The notes under the pieces were generated by a model. It was not told the origin of the DNA, ran no database searches, and was given only the letters and a program-made list of their open reading frames with translations. Positions 8,025 through 17,113 of a DNA stretch of 64,000 nt are shown here, one piece after another. The position numbers and the translations under genes were made by a program. Each line of letters begins with the position of its first letter. The stretch's first letter is position 1. Origin of the DNA: PGZG01 sp046292765 (GTDB taxonomy: Bacteria; Pseudomonadota; Gammaproteobacteria; Pseudomonadales; Alcanivoracaceae); NCBI GenBank assembly GCA_046292765.1, contig JBKBQA010000005.1, forward strand, positions 62,001-126,000. The letters run 5' to 3'.

Positions 8025-9185
8025 ATGCTGTTTACCCAGGAACATGAAGAACTGCGCCGCACCGTCCGAAATTTTGTGGAAAAAGAAATCAATCCGTATG
8101 TGGACGAATGGGAAAGCAGCCCCCCCTTCCCGGCCCACGAACTGTTCAAGAAGCTGGGCAATCTCGGCCTGCTAGGCATCAGCAAGCCGGTGGAATACGG
8201 CGGCATGGGACTCGACTACACCTACTCGCTGGTGGCGTCGGAAGAATTCGGCGGCATCCGCTGCGGCGGCGTGCCGATGGCCATTGGTGTGCAAACCGAT
8301 ATGGCCACTCCGGCTCTGGCCCGCTTCGGCTCCGATGAGCTGCGCCGTGAATTCCTTGCCCCGGCCATTGCCGGTGACATGGTTGCCTCGATTGCGGTGA
8401 GTGAGCCGCATGCCGGCTCAGATGTCGCCAGCATCAAGACCACGGCCCGCAAAGACGGCGATGACTATGTCATCAACGGCACCAAGATGTGGATCACCAA
8501 CTCCACCCAGAACGACTTCTTCTGCCTGCTGGCCAACACCGGCGATGGCCCGAAGCACATGAACAAGTCGCTGATCGTGGTACCGAAGAAGACGCCGGGC
8601 ATCAGTGTCTCCGCACCGCTGAACAAACTGGGCATGCGCTCATCTGATACCGCGCAGATTTTCTTTGATGATGTCCGCGTGCCACAGCGTTACCTGATCG
8701 GTCAGGAAGGCATGGGCTTCATGATGCAGATGATGCAGTTCCAGGAAGAGCGCTTGTTCGCCGCAGCCAACAGCCTGCGCGGCATGGATCTGGCGATTGC
8801 CGATACCATCGACTACTGCCGCCAGCGACAGGTCTTCGGCATGCCGTTACTGGATAACCAGGTGGTACATTTCCGTCTCGCCGAGCTGCAATCGGAAGTC
8901 GAACTGCTGCGCGCGCTGATCTACTCCGGTGGCGAAGAATATGTCAGCGGTAAGGATGTGCTGCAGAAGGCCTCGATCGCCAAACTGAAAGCCGGCCGCC
9001 TGACCCGCGAGGTGTATGACAGCTGCCTGCAATACTGGGGTGGTCAGGGCTTTATGTGGGATTCCCATATCGCCCGCGGTTACCGCGATTGCCGCCTCGG
9101 CTCAATCGGTGGCGGTGCCGATGAGATCATGCTCGGCATTATCTGCAAGACCATGAATATCCTGCCGGGCAAGAAAAAGGGCTAA
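8025..9185 (+). CDS. atuD: Citronellyl-CoA dehydrogenase (acyl-CoA dehydrogenase family)
   Basis: 386 aa, the normal length of a soluble FAD-dependent acyl-CoA dehydrogenase. It shows the N-terminal helical domain, the central beta domain with MWITNSTQNDFFCLLAN, and the C-terminal helical bundle with RQVFGMPL and QYWGGQGFMWD. In this operon it should oxidise citronellyl-CoA to geranyl-CoA and pass electrons to ETF. The start has CAGGAG upstream. atuE follows after 3 nt. The substrate is inferred from the cluster. Confidence 0.9.
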   Translation: MLFTQEHEELRRTVRNFVEKEINPYVDEWESSPPFPAHELFKKLGNLGLLGISKPVEYGGMGLDYTYSLVASEEFGGIRCGGVPMAIGVQTDMATPALARFGSDELRREFLAPAIAGDMVASIAVSEPHAGSDVASIKTTARKDGDDYVINGTKMWITNSTQNDFFCLLANTGDGPKHMNKSLIVVPKKTPGISVSAPLNKLGMRSSDTAQIFFDDVRVPQRYLIGQEGMGFMMQMMQFQEERLFAAANSLRGMDLAIADTIDYCRQRQVFGMPLLDNQVVHFRLAELQSEVELLRALIYSGGEEYVSGKDVLQKASIAKLKAGRLTREVYDSCLQYWGGQGFMWDSHIARGYRDCRLGSIGGGADEIMLGIICKTMNILPGKKKG

Positions 9186-9188
9186 CCG

Positions 9189-9992
9189 ATGACGCTGCCA
9201 ACCACCGAGACCCTGTTGCTACGCGAAGACGGCCCGTTTCTGCATATCACGCTGAATCGGCCGGAAGCACGCAATGCCATGAGCCTGACCATGGTCAACG
9301 AGCTGATGGCGGTGTTTGAGGCGATTGCCGAAAGCATCACCATTCGTGCCCTGATCCTGCGCGGCACCAATGGCCATTTCTGCGCCGGCGGCGACATCAA
9401 GGATATGGCCGGCGCACGCATGAAGGCGGCAGCGGGCGAAAGTGATGCCTACTTCCAGCTCAATCGCCGCTTCGGCGAGATGATCACATTGGCAAATCGC
9501 CTGCCGCAGGTGGTGGTCACGGTGATCGAGGGCGCGGTGCTCGGTGGTGGTTTTGGTTTGGCCTGCATTTCTGATGTCGCCATCGCTGCCGATGACGCCC
9601 AGTTTGGCCTGCCGGAAACCGGGCTCGGTGTGATCCCGGCGCAAATCGCCCCCTTTGTCGTGCAGCGCATCGGCCTGACCCAGGCCCGTCGCCTGGCACT
9701 GACCGGCGCCCGGTTTAACGGCAGTGAAGCGGCCCGACTCGGCATTGTTCACGAAGCCGTGCCCACGGCTGAACTTGATGCGCGTCTGGAGGCCACGCTG
9801 AAACAGATTCGCCGCTGCGCTCCGCACGCCAACCGGGTAGCCAAGCAACTGGTGCTGGGTGTCGGCGAACAGTCACTGGAAAGCCTGCTTGATCAGGCTG
9901 CTCGGGATTTTGCTGCGGCAGTGGCCAGCAGCGAAGGCGCCGAAGGCACCATGGCTTTTGTGCAAAAGCGCCTGCCCAACTGGGCGGAATAA
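9189..9992 (+). CDS. atuE: Isohexenylglutaconyl-CoA hydratase (crotonase family)
   Basis: 267 aa enoyl-CoA hydratase fold. The oxyanion-hole strand HFCAGGDIKDM and the segments EGAVLGGGFGLACISD and FGLPETGLGVIPA, where crotonase catalytic acids lie, are present. It hydrates the product of geranyl-CoA carboxylase, after which a lyase step yields acetate and a 7-methyl-3-oxo-octenoyl-CoA. It lies between atuD (3-nt gap) and atuF (34-nt gap). Substrate specificity is taken from the operon context. Confidence 0.9.
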   Translation: MTLPTTETLLLREDGPFLHITLNRPEARNAMSLTMVNELMAVFEAIAESITIRALILRGTNGHFCAGGDIKDMAGARMKAAAGESDAYFQLNRRFGEMITLANRLPQVVVTVIEGAVLGGGFGLACISDVAIAADDAQFGLPETGLGVIPAQIAPFVVQRIGLTQARRLALTGARFNGSEAARLGIVHEAVPTAELDARLEATLKQIRRCAPHANRVAKQLVLGVGEQSLESLLDQAARDFAAAVASSEGAEGTMAFVQKRLPNWAE

Positions 9993-10026
9993 CAAATGGG
10001 GAACCCTGTTGATTGCGGAGCCTGTC

Positions 10027-11973
10027 ATGGCCTTTGAAAAAATTCTGATCGCCAACCGCGGGGAAATTGCCTGTCGCGTGATGCGCACCGCGCGCTCGCT
10101 CGGCTATCGTACCGTAGCGGTGTACTCCGAAGCGGACCGCGATGCCCGCCATGTCACGCTGGCCGATGAAGCCATCTGCATTGGCCCCGCCACGGTAAGC
10201 CAGTCCTATCTCAATATGGACGCCATTCTTGCTGCAGCGGCCCAGACCGGCGCTGATGCAGTGCATCCCGGCTACGGCTTTCTGTCAGAAAACTCGGCCT
10301 TTGCCGAGGCCTGCGAGCAGGCCGGCATCACCTTTATCGGCCCGCCGGTGAATGCCATCCACCTGATGGGCTCGAAGCGGCTGTCGAAGATCGCCATGCA
10401 GGATGCCGGCGTACCCTGCATTCCCGGCTACGAAGGCGAGGACCAGTCCGATGCCACCCTGATCAGGGAGGCCGAACGTATCGGTCTGCCACTGATGATC
10501 AAGGCCAGTGCCGGGGGCGGTGGCCGCGGCATGCGCGTGGTCACCGACATGACGGAAGTCGCCGAGCAACTGCGCTCGGCCCGTGCCGAAGCCAGGAATG
10601 CCTTTGGCAGTGACGAACTGATTCTGGAGCGCGCCGTGATGCGCCCACGCCACGTGGAGATCCAGGTGTTCGGCGACCGGCACGGCAATGTGATTCACCT
10701 TGGTGAACGCGATTGCTCGGTGCAACGTCGTCACCAGAAGGTGGTCGAAGAAGCGCCCTCTCCAGCGGTCAATCCGGAGCTGCGCGCCCGTATGGGCGAA
10801 GCCGCCGTCAATGCAGCCAAGGCCTGCGACTATGTCGGTGCCGGTACGGTGGAATTCCTGCTTGCCGAAGACGGCAGCTTCTACTTCCTCGAAATGAACA
10901 CCCGCCTGCAGGTGGAGCATCCCGTGACCGAGCTGGTTACCGGCCTTGATCTGGTGGCCTGGCAGATCCGCGTTGCCCGCGGCGAGACACTGCCACTTGC
11001 TCAGGAGCAGGTCCAGCTTACCGGCCATGCCATTGAGGTGCGCCTGTACGCTGAAGAACCGAGCCAGAATTTCATGCCGCAAACCGGACCAGTGCTGGCC
11101 TGGCGCCCCGCGCAAGGCGACGGCGTTCGGATTGATCACGGTCTGCGTGAAGGCTTCACTGTCGGCAGTCACTATGACCCGATGCTGGCCAAGATCATTG
11201 CCTTCGGCGACAGCCGTGACGATGCCCGCCGGCGCCTGATCCGCGCCATCGAAGACACGGTGCTGTTCGGGGTGCAGGACAACCGCCGCTTTCTGGCGGC
11301 GATCTTGCGCCATCCGGTATTTGCAGACGGTGGCGCGACCACGGCTTTTCTTGGCAGCGACTTTGGTGATGATCCCAGTCTCGCAGCCCCGCAGCCCTCT
11401 GCGGCGCTGCTTGCCATCGCCGCCGCCCTGCTGTGCGCCCGCACGCGCGCCGAGCTGCGCAGCTGGCACAGCAGCGACCATGGCGCCCAGCCACTGGTGC
11501 TGAAGAGCGGCGATCAGCAGCGCACCGTTTCGCTACACCGTCGGGGCAGCCAACTGCAGGCCCGGGTTGGCGAGCGCCAATTTGACATGGTCATTCACCA
11601 GCTTGATGACCATCAGGCCGAGCTCAGTGTCGACGGGGTACGCCGACGGATCAGCCTGCTATTCAGCAACGGGCAGCTGTGGCTCGATGATCAAGGTCAG
11701 GCCCATGCCTTCACGGACACCACCCATGCCGCCGTCGCCGCCGCAGAGGGTCCGGGTTCCGGCCAACTCAAGGCCCCCATGGACGGTGCCGTGCTGTCGG
11801 TGCGCTGCGAGCCGGGTCAAGAGGTCCGCCGCGGCGAGGTTCTGGTGGTCATGGAGGCCATGAAGATGGAGCACAGCCTCAAAGCCACCGTTGACGGAAA
11901 GGTTGCCGTGGTCAGCGTGAAGGCCGGGGATCAGGTCAAGGGTAAACAAATCCTCTTGACCGTGGAGCACTAA
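10027..11973 (+). CDS. atuF: Geranyl-CoA carboxylase alpha subunit (biotin carboxylase/BCCP)
   Basis: 648 aa from the ATG of MAFEKILIANRGEIA. A longer frame reaching into atuE is rejected. Order: biotin carboxylase N-domain, ATP-grasp with the glycine-rich loop SAGGGGRGMRV, biotin carboxylase C-domain, a variable linker, and a biotin-carrier domain with VMEAMKMEH whose Lys613 should carry biotin. It carboxylates biotin with ATP and bicarbonate and hands CO2 to AtuC. The length fits P. aeruginosa AtuF (about 660 aa). A biotin protein ligase must be encoded elsewhere. Confidence 0.92.
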   Translation: MAFEKILIANRGEIACRVMRTARSLGYRTVAVYSEADRDARHVTLADEAICIGPATVSQSYLNMDAILAAAAQTGADAVHPGYGFLSENSAFAEACEQAGITFIGPPVNAIHLMGSKRLSKIAMQDAGVPCIPGYEGEDQSDATLIREAERIGLPLMIKASAGGGGRGMRVVTDMTEVAEQLRSARAEARNAFGSDELILERAVMRPRHVEIQVFGDRHGNVIHLGERDCSVQRRHQKVVEEAPSPAVNPELRARMGEAAVNAAKACDYVGAGTVEFLLAEDGSFYFLEMNTRLQVEHPVTELVTGLDLVAWQIRVARGETLPLAQEQVQLTGHAIEVRLYAEEPSQNFMPQTGPVLAWRPAQGDGVRIDHGLREGFTVGSHYDPMLAKIIAFGDSRDDARRRLIRAIEDTVLFGVQDNRRFLAAILRHPVFADGGATTAFLGSDFGDDPSLAAPQPSAALLAIAAALLCARTRAELRSWHSSDHGAQPLVLKSGDQQRTVSLHRRGSQLQARVGERQFDMVIHQLDDHQAELSVDGVRRRISLLFSNGQLWLDDQGQAHAFTDTTHAAVAAAEGPGSGQLKAPMDGAVLSVRCEPGQEVRRGEVLVVMEAMKMEHSLKATVDGKVAVVSVKAGDQVKGKQILLTVEH

Positions 11974-12153
11974 CGGGCTGTCTCGCTTGCCAGCCCGGGC
12001 ATGGTGCGGTTAAGGTACGGCCGCCCCTGCTTTTCGCGGCCGGAGCGCCGCTTTCTGCCGGTCAGGCTGGCTTCATGCCGGGTCCAGAGGGATCCGGGAC
12101 GATGCCGGAGCACCGGTATAACACTCAGACTAACAACACGAGACGGAGACCTC

Positions 12154-13986
12154 ATGAGCAACGCCGACGTCATCACGTTGCCCAAGCTGCTGTCAAAAAT
12201 GCCGATGGTATTCGCCAATTTGCCGGGTATCGTCAAAGGCTCAAAGATGGCCAAGCTGACGGACAAAACCAAGCCGCTGGGCCTGGGCCTCGCCATCCAG
12301 CGAGCCACCGACATGAACCCCAATGGGGTCGCGGTGATTCATAACGACACCCAGCTGACCTATACCCAGTTCAATGCCTGGACTAACCGCATCGCCGATT
12401 ATTTTGCTTCCATCGGACTGAAGAAGGGCGACGTGGTGGCGGTCGACATGGAGAACCGTACCGAACTGCTTGGTACCGTGGTCGGCCTCGCCAAGCTCGG
12501 CGTGGTATCGGCGCTGATCAATACCTCCCAGCGCGGCAAGGTACTCACTCACAGTGTCAATCTGGTGAAGCCCAAGGCTGCCGTGATCGGTGCCGAGCTG
12601 GTTGATGCCGTGGAGGAAGTCCGCGAGCATCTTGAGCTGCCGAAAGACCGCTTCTACTGCTTCGCCGATCAGGATACCCTCGACAATCCGGGCACGGTGC
12701 CGAATGGCTACCTCAATCTGGCTGAACTGATTCGCGACTGCAGCAGCGAGAATCCGGACAGCGCCGGCAAGATTTTCCTCAAAGATCCACTGTTCTACAT
12801 CTATACCTCCGGCACCACCGGGCTGCCCAAGGCGGTGGTGTTCAACCATGGTCGCTGGGAGAAGGCCTACGGTGCCTTCGGTTACTCTGCGGTGCGCCTG
12901 GAAAAACACGACCGCATGTACTGCACCCTGCCCTTCTACCATGCCACCGGCATGGTAATTGGCTGGGGCTCTGCGATTGCCGCAGGTGCCGGGCTGGTGC
13001 TGGCCCGCAAGTTTTCCGCCAGCCGGTTCTGGGACGATATCCGCAAGAACGACTGCACCGCCTTCGCCTATGTCGGTGAACTGTGCCGCTATCTGCACGA
13101 ACAGCCGGCGAAACCCAATGACCGCGACAACAAGATCAAGGTAATTGTCGGTAACGGCCTGCGCCCGGGAATCTGGAAAGGATTCAAGGCCCGCTTCGGC
13201 ATCGAGCGGGTGGTTGAGCTGTATGCCTCGTCGGAAGGCAACGTCGCTTTCACCAACATCTTCAACTTTGATAACACGGTTGGCTTTTCACCGGTGTCGT
13301 ACGCCATCGTCAAGTACGACAAGGAGCGGGAAGAGCCGGTGCGCGGGCCTGATGGCTTCATGATCAAGGTAAAGAAGGGTGAGGCCGGTCTGCTGATCGG
13401 TGAAATCACCGAGAAGACCCCGTTCGACGGCTACACCGATAAGGAAAAGACCGAGAAATCGGTATTGCGCAATGTGTTCAAGAAAGGCGATGGCTACTTC
13501 AACACCGGCGACATGATGCGCGATATCGGCTTCAAGCACGCCCAGTTCGTTGACCGCCTTGGTGACACCTTCCGCTGGAAAGGCGAGAACGTGTCCACTA
13601 CCGAAGTCGAGCAGATTACCGATGGCTACGACGGCGTGGTGGAAACCGTGGTCTATGGCGTTGAGATCCCCAACACCAACGGTCGAGCCGGCATGGCCCA
13701 GGTACGGCTCAGCGTCGATCACGGCCAGTTCAACTTCAAGGGACTTTACGAATACCTGAAGCGTGAACTGCCGGTCTATGCCATCCCTGTTTTTATCCGC
13801 ATCAACGAACAGGCGATGGAAACCACCGGCACCTTCAAGCACCAGAAGAACAAGCTCAAGGATCAGAAGTACGACCTCACCCAGCAGGACAACGCGGTGT
13901 ACGTGTTGCTGCCAGGCGAAAGCAGCTACACACTGCTGACAGCGGAAATCCAGCAAGGGATTGATGGCGGACAGTATCGTTTCTGA
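12154..13986 (+). CDS. Long-chain/very-long-chain acyl-CoA synthetase (FATP/FadD6-like, AtuH-like)
   Basis: 610 aa adenylate-forming enzyme from an ATG preceded by GAGACGGAGACCTC. It has the AMP-binding P-loop YTSGTTGLPKAV (about residue 218), LPFYHATGMV and the C-terminal RWKGENVSTTEVEQ motif typical of the FATP branch. It would activate citronellate/geranate or other fatty acids. In P. aeruginosa the atu cluster also ends with an acyl-CoA synthetase (AtuH), but there an SDR (AtuG) comes before it and is absent here. It is separated from atuF by 180 bp with a TATAAC box at 12117-12122, so it may have its own promoter. A strong terminator follows. Confidence 0.88.
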   Translation: MSNADVITLPKLLSKMPMVFANLPGIVKGSKMAKLTDKTKPLGLGLAIQRATDMNPNGVAVIHNDTQLTYTQFNAWTNRIADYFASIGLKKGDVVAVDMENRTELLGTVVGLAKLGVVSALINTSQRGKVLTHSVNLVKPKAAVIGAELVDAVEEVREHLELPKDRFYCFADQDTLDNPGTVPNGYLNLAELIRDCSSENPDSAGKIFLKDPLFYIYTSGTTGLPKAVVFNHGRWEKAYGAFGYSAVRLEKHDRMYCTLPFYHATGMVIGWGSAIAAGAGLVLARKFSASRFWDDIRKNDCTAFAYVGELCRYLHEQPAKPNDRDNKIKVIVGNGLRPGIWKGFKARFGIERVVELYASSEGNVAFTNIFNFDNTVGFSPVSYAIVKYDKEREEPVRGPDGFMIKVKKGEAGLLIGEITEKTPFDGYTDKEKTEKSVLRNVFKKGDGYFNTGDMMRDIGFKHAQFVDRLGDTFRWKGENVSTTEVEQITDGYDGVVETVVYGVEIPNTNGRAGMAQVRLSVDHGQFNFKGLYEYLKRELPVYAIPVFIRINEQAMETTGTFKHQKNKLKDQKYDLTQQDNAVYVLLPGESSYTLLTAEIQQGIDGGQYRF

Positions 13987-13999
13987 TCCCCCCGCGACA

Positions 14000-14038
14000 T
14001 AAAAAAAGGCCGGGCCCGTCGCCCGGCCTTTTTTTATG
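14000..14038 (+). terminator. Intrinsic terminator of the atu operon
   Basis: A nearly perfect hairpin of A7-GGCCGGGC and GCCCGGCC-T7 with a short CCGTC loop, directly after the acyl-CoA synthetase gene. It would work on both strands. Confidence 0.93.
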
Positions 14039-14040
14039 TC

Positions 14041-14585
14041 CGCTTGCCGCCCGACAGACCAGTTTATCTGTGGATAACCCTGTGGAAAGTTCCACGACAC
14101 GCCGCCGCAGATCAAACGGACCATGGCTTAGGAAATCGGCCGCTGGTGGATCGGCTTGGGACCCCATCAAGGGGAATCAGTGGGTTAGAGATACTAATTA
14201 ATGCAGCGATCAGCTTACACGGCTAACTTTGGCTCTCATTATTTTTGCTGATCCGCTCATCGGGGCTTGCGTATTGGAGAATACGACTCCAGAGCGTCCT
14301 GAGGTCAGCCATTGTCCACAAAAACTGTGGAAAACTCTGTGCAAAACACTCTGACAAAGGCGTGGAACCGGCATAAAACGGCAACCCTCATCAATTTGAC
14401 GCTTTTTTGACCTTTATGTTAATGCCTTTTAAAAACAACATGTTAGAGTATAAAAGCCGGGTGAAAATAGAATGCCCCGGAAAAATCACCTTCTTCACAG
14501 GCAGTTACGACAACCTGTGCAGAAAATCGTACCCATGCACCATTCCAGACCATCAGTAATGGCAACTCTTGCGAGGAAAAAGGGC
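14041..14585. other. Gene-free interval with DnaA-box-like motifs
   Basis: About 545 bp between two facing terminators, without a credible gene. It holds one perfect DnaA box (TGTGGATAA, 14069-14077), a TGTGGAAAG copy just after it, GTGGAA/TTCCAC as an inverted pair (14082-14095), TTGTCCACA (14312-14320, one mismatch) and TGTGGAAAA (14326-14334), the last two facing each other. An AT-rich run with two TTGAC elements follows (14390-14456). Four GATC sites are present. Function is unknown. Confidence 0.5.
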
Positions 14586-14586
14586 A

Positions 14587-14620
14587 AAAAAAACGGGCTC
14601 CAGGGGATGGAGCCCGTAAA
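14587..14620 (-). terminator. Intrinsic terminator of the phasin gene
   Basis: On the minus strand, the hairpin CGGGCTCC...GGAGCCCG is followed by a run of eight T. It lies 40-70 nt past the phasin stop codon. Confidence 0.9.
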
Positions 14621-14658
14621 ACAACACCACAAGGGGTTTGCGGTGTGCGCTACAAAAC

Positions 14659-15084
14659 TTACTTGGTGTCCTTGGGCTCGTCCGAGGAAAGCTCTTCTAG
14701 GGCAGCTGTGAGCTCCTGAACGCGCTTCTGCAACGCTTCGACCTCCCGCTTGTTGGGGATGCCCAACTTGGACAGGGCCTTGTTCAGACGCTCATCGAAA
14801 GCCTTTTCCATCTTGCCCATGGTCTCACCGGTGCGACTGCGCACCCGCTCCTTGATCTCCTCGACACGAATCTCAGAGATATCACGGGTCTTCGACTCCA
14901 GATCCTTGCCGACATCCACCAGGGTATCGAACAGCTTGCTGCCCTCTTCCTCGGCACGAGCGAAAGCGCCAAGCCCGGCCAGCCAGATTTGATGGGTGTA
15001 CTTGCGCAGGTCCAGCGCATCACCATTTCCCTTCGGTGCCTGAGCTTTATCCTGCGTGTCTTTCTCTTGCTTGCGGTCAGACAT
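14659..15084 (-). CDS. Phasin family protein (PHA granule-associated, PhaI/PhaF-type)
   Basis: 141 aa from an ATG with GGAG upstream. An amphipathic helical domain (about residues 25-110, with YTHQIWLAGLGAFARAEEEG and SKLFDTLVDVGKDLE) is typical of polyhydroxyalkanoate granule phasins. A C-terminal coiled coil (VEALQKRVQELTAALEEL) resembles the PhaF/PhaI oligomerisation helix. The charged N-terminus has no signal peptide, so the protein is cytoplasmic. It implies that the host stores PHA. No PHA synthase lies in the window. The gene is monocistronic, with its own terminator. Confidence 0.9.
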   Translation of the reverse strand: MSDRKQEKDTQDKAQAPKGNGDALDLRKYTHQIWLAGLGAFARAEEEGSKLFDTLVDVGKDLESKTRDISEIRVEEIKERVRSRTGETMGKMEKAFDERLNKALSKLGIPNKREVEALQKRVQELTAALEELSSDEPKDTK

Positions 15085-15250
15085 GATTTGCTCCGGTATC
15101 AGTTCCACAAGCCAATACAGCAATGGCAAATGCCAGAAAGTGAAACAATAGAATCAACGCGCTGGTGACATTCTAGGAGCGGTAGCAGGGAGAGTGCGGG
15201 GGAATATGTCCTACAATCTGTCAGTATTGAAAAGAAGTCACCGCAAAGGC

Positions 15251-15574
15251 TCAGAAATCGCCTTCGTCGTCGTAATCATCACGGGTCGCGCTACGCCGGC
15301 CTGACAGTAGACTGATCCCGGTTCGGGCGATGTCCCGGGCCCGCTCCCGGATAACGTCGGATTTGCCGAACACCGCCTCGACAACGCGCTGGCGCAGGTT
15401 CTCCTCAAGCCGAGCGGCTCCCTCAGTAAGACGCCGGTCGACTTTCCTTTCAATCTCGGGGCCGATGCGGTACTTGAACGCCAGATGCATGATCACGAGG
15501 GTGATCAGTGAAGACAGGCCGGCCGCCGCCAGCAGCAGTCCGAACACCTGGGCGGCGGACAGCGTCAAGGTCAC
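15251..15574 (-). CDS. Small membrane protein, paralogue of the 17863-18198 product
   Basis: 107 aa from a GTG that starts one base after the DUF445 stop codon, so the two are probably co-translated. A single N-terminal membrane helix (about residues 6-29) is followed by a charged helical tail (RRLTEGAARLEENLRQRVVE) and the motif RARDIARTG near the C-terminus. The same layout and an almost identical motif (TRNIARTG) occur in the small gene at 17863-18198. The tail should face the cytoplasm. Family and function are unknown. Coupling to DUF445 suggests a shared inner-membrane role. Confidence 0.75.
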   Translation of the reverse strand: MTLTLSAAQVFGLLLAAAGLSSLITLVIMHLAFKYRIGPEIERKVDRRLTEGAARLEENLRQRVVEAVFGKSDVIRERARDIARTGISLLSGRRSATRDDYDDEGDF

Positions 15575-15575
15575 C

Positions 15576-16796
15576 TCAGGCGACTCCGAACACCACCAGC
15601 AACTGGAACATGCCAGCCATCGCGCCAAGAGCGCCGCCCACCAGAATCAGAATCCACTCGTCCTCCTGAAACGCAGGCCGCAGCAGATCCTGAAACTCCT
15701 CGGAAGACAGCGCCTGCATCCGTTCGCTGATGACCTTCTCGACGATAGCGCCACGCTCGCGATTGAAGACCGGATCCTCAAACGGGTACATGGACAGATC
15801 CACCGCCTTTTCCTCCACTGCGCGCTTCAGCTCGGCATATCCACCCGGGCCCACGGTCAGCTGGGCGGCGGTGCGAACAACGCCGCCCTCAAGCAGCGGG
15901 CGAAGGTGCTTCTTGATCAGCATGCGAGTGCGGTCGCCGCGGGGACCGTTGATGACCTGGTGCATCAGTTTCTGCAGCGTCATCATCTCGGTGGTGGTGA
16001 TGCGGGCAAATTGCTCGGCCACGTCCTTCTGACGTCGCAGGAACAGTCCCTGAAGACGGAGCGGCCCCACTTTGACCGGGTTCAGCGGCCGGAAAATAAC
16101 GTTCAGTGCCACCCAGTTGGTAGCAATGCCGACCATGAAGCCAAACACCGGCAACACCCAGTTTTCAGGTATCAGGATAAATATCGGAATCTGGATCAGG
16201 CCAAACAGAAATCCGAAGTAGAAGCCGGAATTGACGACAAAACGGAACTCGGGCTCGCCGACCTCACGGAACACGCGGATCAGCAGGGCCTTGTCTTCGG
16301 TGAGCTGGGTCACCACCATATGCTTGAGGTCAACCAGCTCCTCAATGTTGCGGCTGATATCATCAATCAGGTTGTCCATGACGTCAGGAATTGCCCGACG
16401 GGCCCGGTTGTAGACCCGCTTGCGCACCATCAGCGGCAGGTTTTCCCAAAGCACGCCATTGCGCTCGAGCATCACCTCGTCGGTGTACTCCTCGATCCTG
16501 TCCTGGGTACTGCGGGTAAGGTGGGCGGCAATTTTTTCCGGTTCCATCTGGCGAAAAAACTCGTCAATGGAACCGAGCTTCTCAAGGGTCTTTTCCACCA
16601 CGATACGGCCCATTTTTTCGGCCTTCGAGGGAATAATTCCCTGCCAGCCGAAAATCGGCCGGATGCCGATGAACTCCTTCGGCCAGAAGGTCATCTGTAC
16701 GGCAAGCCAGTTGGTACCCCAACCTATCAGGCCAGAGGCCACGGGGATACTGACGTACTTCCAGAAGTCCGGATGGGAAAACAGGGCTTCAAACAT
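15576..16796 (-). CDS. DUF445 family inner-membrane protein
   Basis: About 406 aa from the ATG of MFEALFSHPDF. A TTG 14 codons upstream is an alternative start. An N-terminal segment with GLIGWGTNWLAVQMTFWP matches the DUF445 signature, repeated in diverged form later as GIATNWVALNVIF. Membrane helices lie near both ends and in the centre (FGFLFGLIQIPIFILI). DUF445 proteins are widespread, their molecular function is not established, and links to envelope homeostasis have been proposed. A small membrane protein follows after one base. Confidence 0.88.
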   Translation of the reverse strand: MFEALFSHPDFWKYVSIPVASGLIGWGTNWLAVQMTFWPKEFIGIRPIFGWQGIIPSKAEKMGRIVVEKTLEKLGSIDEFFRQMEPEKIAAHLTRSTQDRIEEYTDEVMLERNGVLWENLPLMVRKRVYNRARRAIPDVMDNLIDDISRNIEELVDLKHMVVTQLTEDKALLIRVFREVGEPEFRFVVNSGFYFGFLFGLIQIPIFILIPENWVLPVFGFMVGIATNWVALNVIFRPLNPVKVGPLRLQGLFLRRQKDVAEQFARITTTEMMTLQKLMHQVINGPRGDRTRMLIKKHLRPLLEGGVVRTAAQLTVGPGGYAELKRAVEEKAVDLSMYPFEDPVFNRERGAIVEKVISERMQALSSEEFQDLLRPAFQEDEWILILVGGALGAMAGMFQLLVVFGVA

Positions 16797-17113
16797 GAAA
16801 AGAACGGTCTCCCCGAACAGAGGGACGTGATCCCTCAAAAAGTCACGCTACTGCACATCCAGTCAGCCCGGGTGCGGGGCTGGCCAAAGCAAGCGGCTAG
16901 TATAGCCACATGCCCGGCCGGAGTAAGTGACCATAACGCCTTTTTTCCCCGACCAATCAGGCCTTTCAGACGACTACTCGGGCCAAAATCGCACCGCAAC
17001 GCAGTCACGCCCCGGCGGTGATCTCAACGGCACAGGACATTTGGCCTGTTGGCCATCGCCCGGGCGTGTAGAATGCCAGCTGTCCCTTCACCCTTCACAG
17101 GCTTGCCGACGGC
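16797..17113. other. Divergent intergenic region
   Basis: This carries the promoters for the DUF445 gene (-) and the SCP2-like gene (+). On the plus strand a TAGAAT -10 box is seen at 17072-17077, without a convincing -35. A short inverted TTGGCC/GGCCA element lies just before it. No gene was seen. Confidence 0.4.

Noticed and set aside
14041..14585. Chromosomal origin oriC
   Set aside because: The boxes are suggestive but dnaA, dnaN, rpmH, gidA and similar neighbours are missing, so an oriC call is not supported without skew data.
14472..14711. 79-codon plus-strand frame before and over the phasin 3' end
   Set aside because: It crosses a terminator and runs antisense into the phasin gene; no ribosome site or domain.
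15110..15140. Sigma-54-like TGGCA...TTGC element upstream of the phasin gene
   Set aside because: The spacing between GG and GC is 11 nt, not the required 10, and no activator site is seen.
15330..17021. 563-codon open frame on the plus strand opposite the DUF445 gene
   Set aside because: Composition is that of an antisense shadow (rich in His, Gln, Arg), while the minus strand encodes a recognisable membrane protein.
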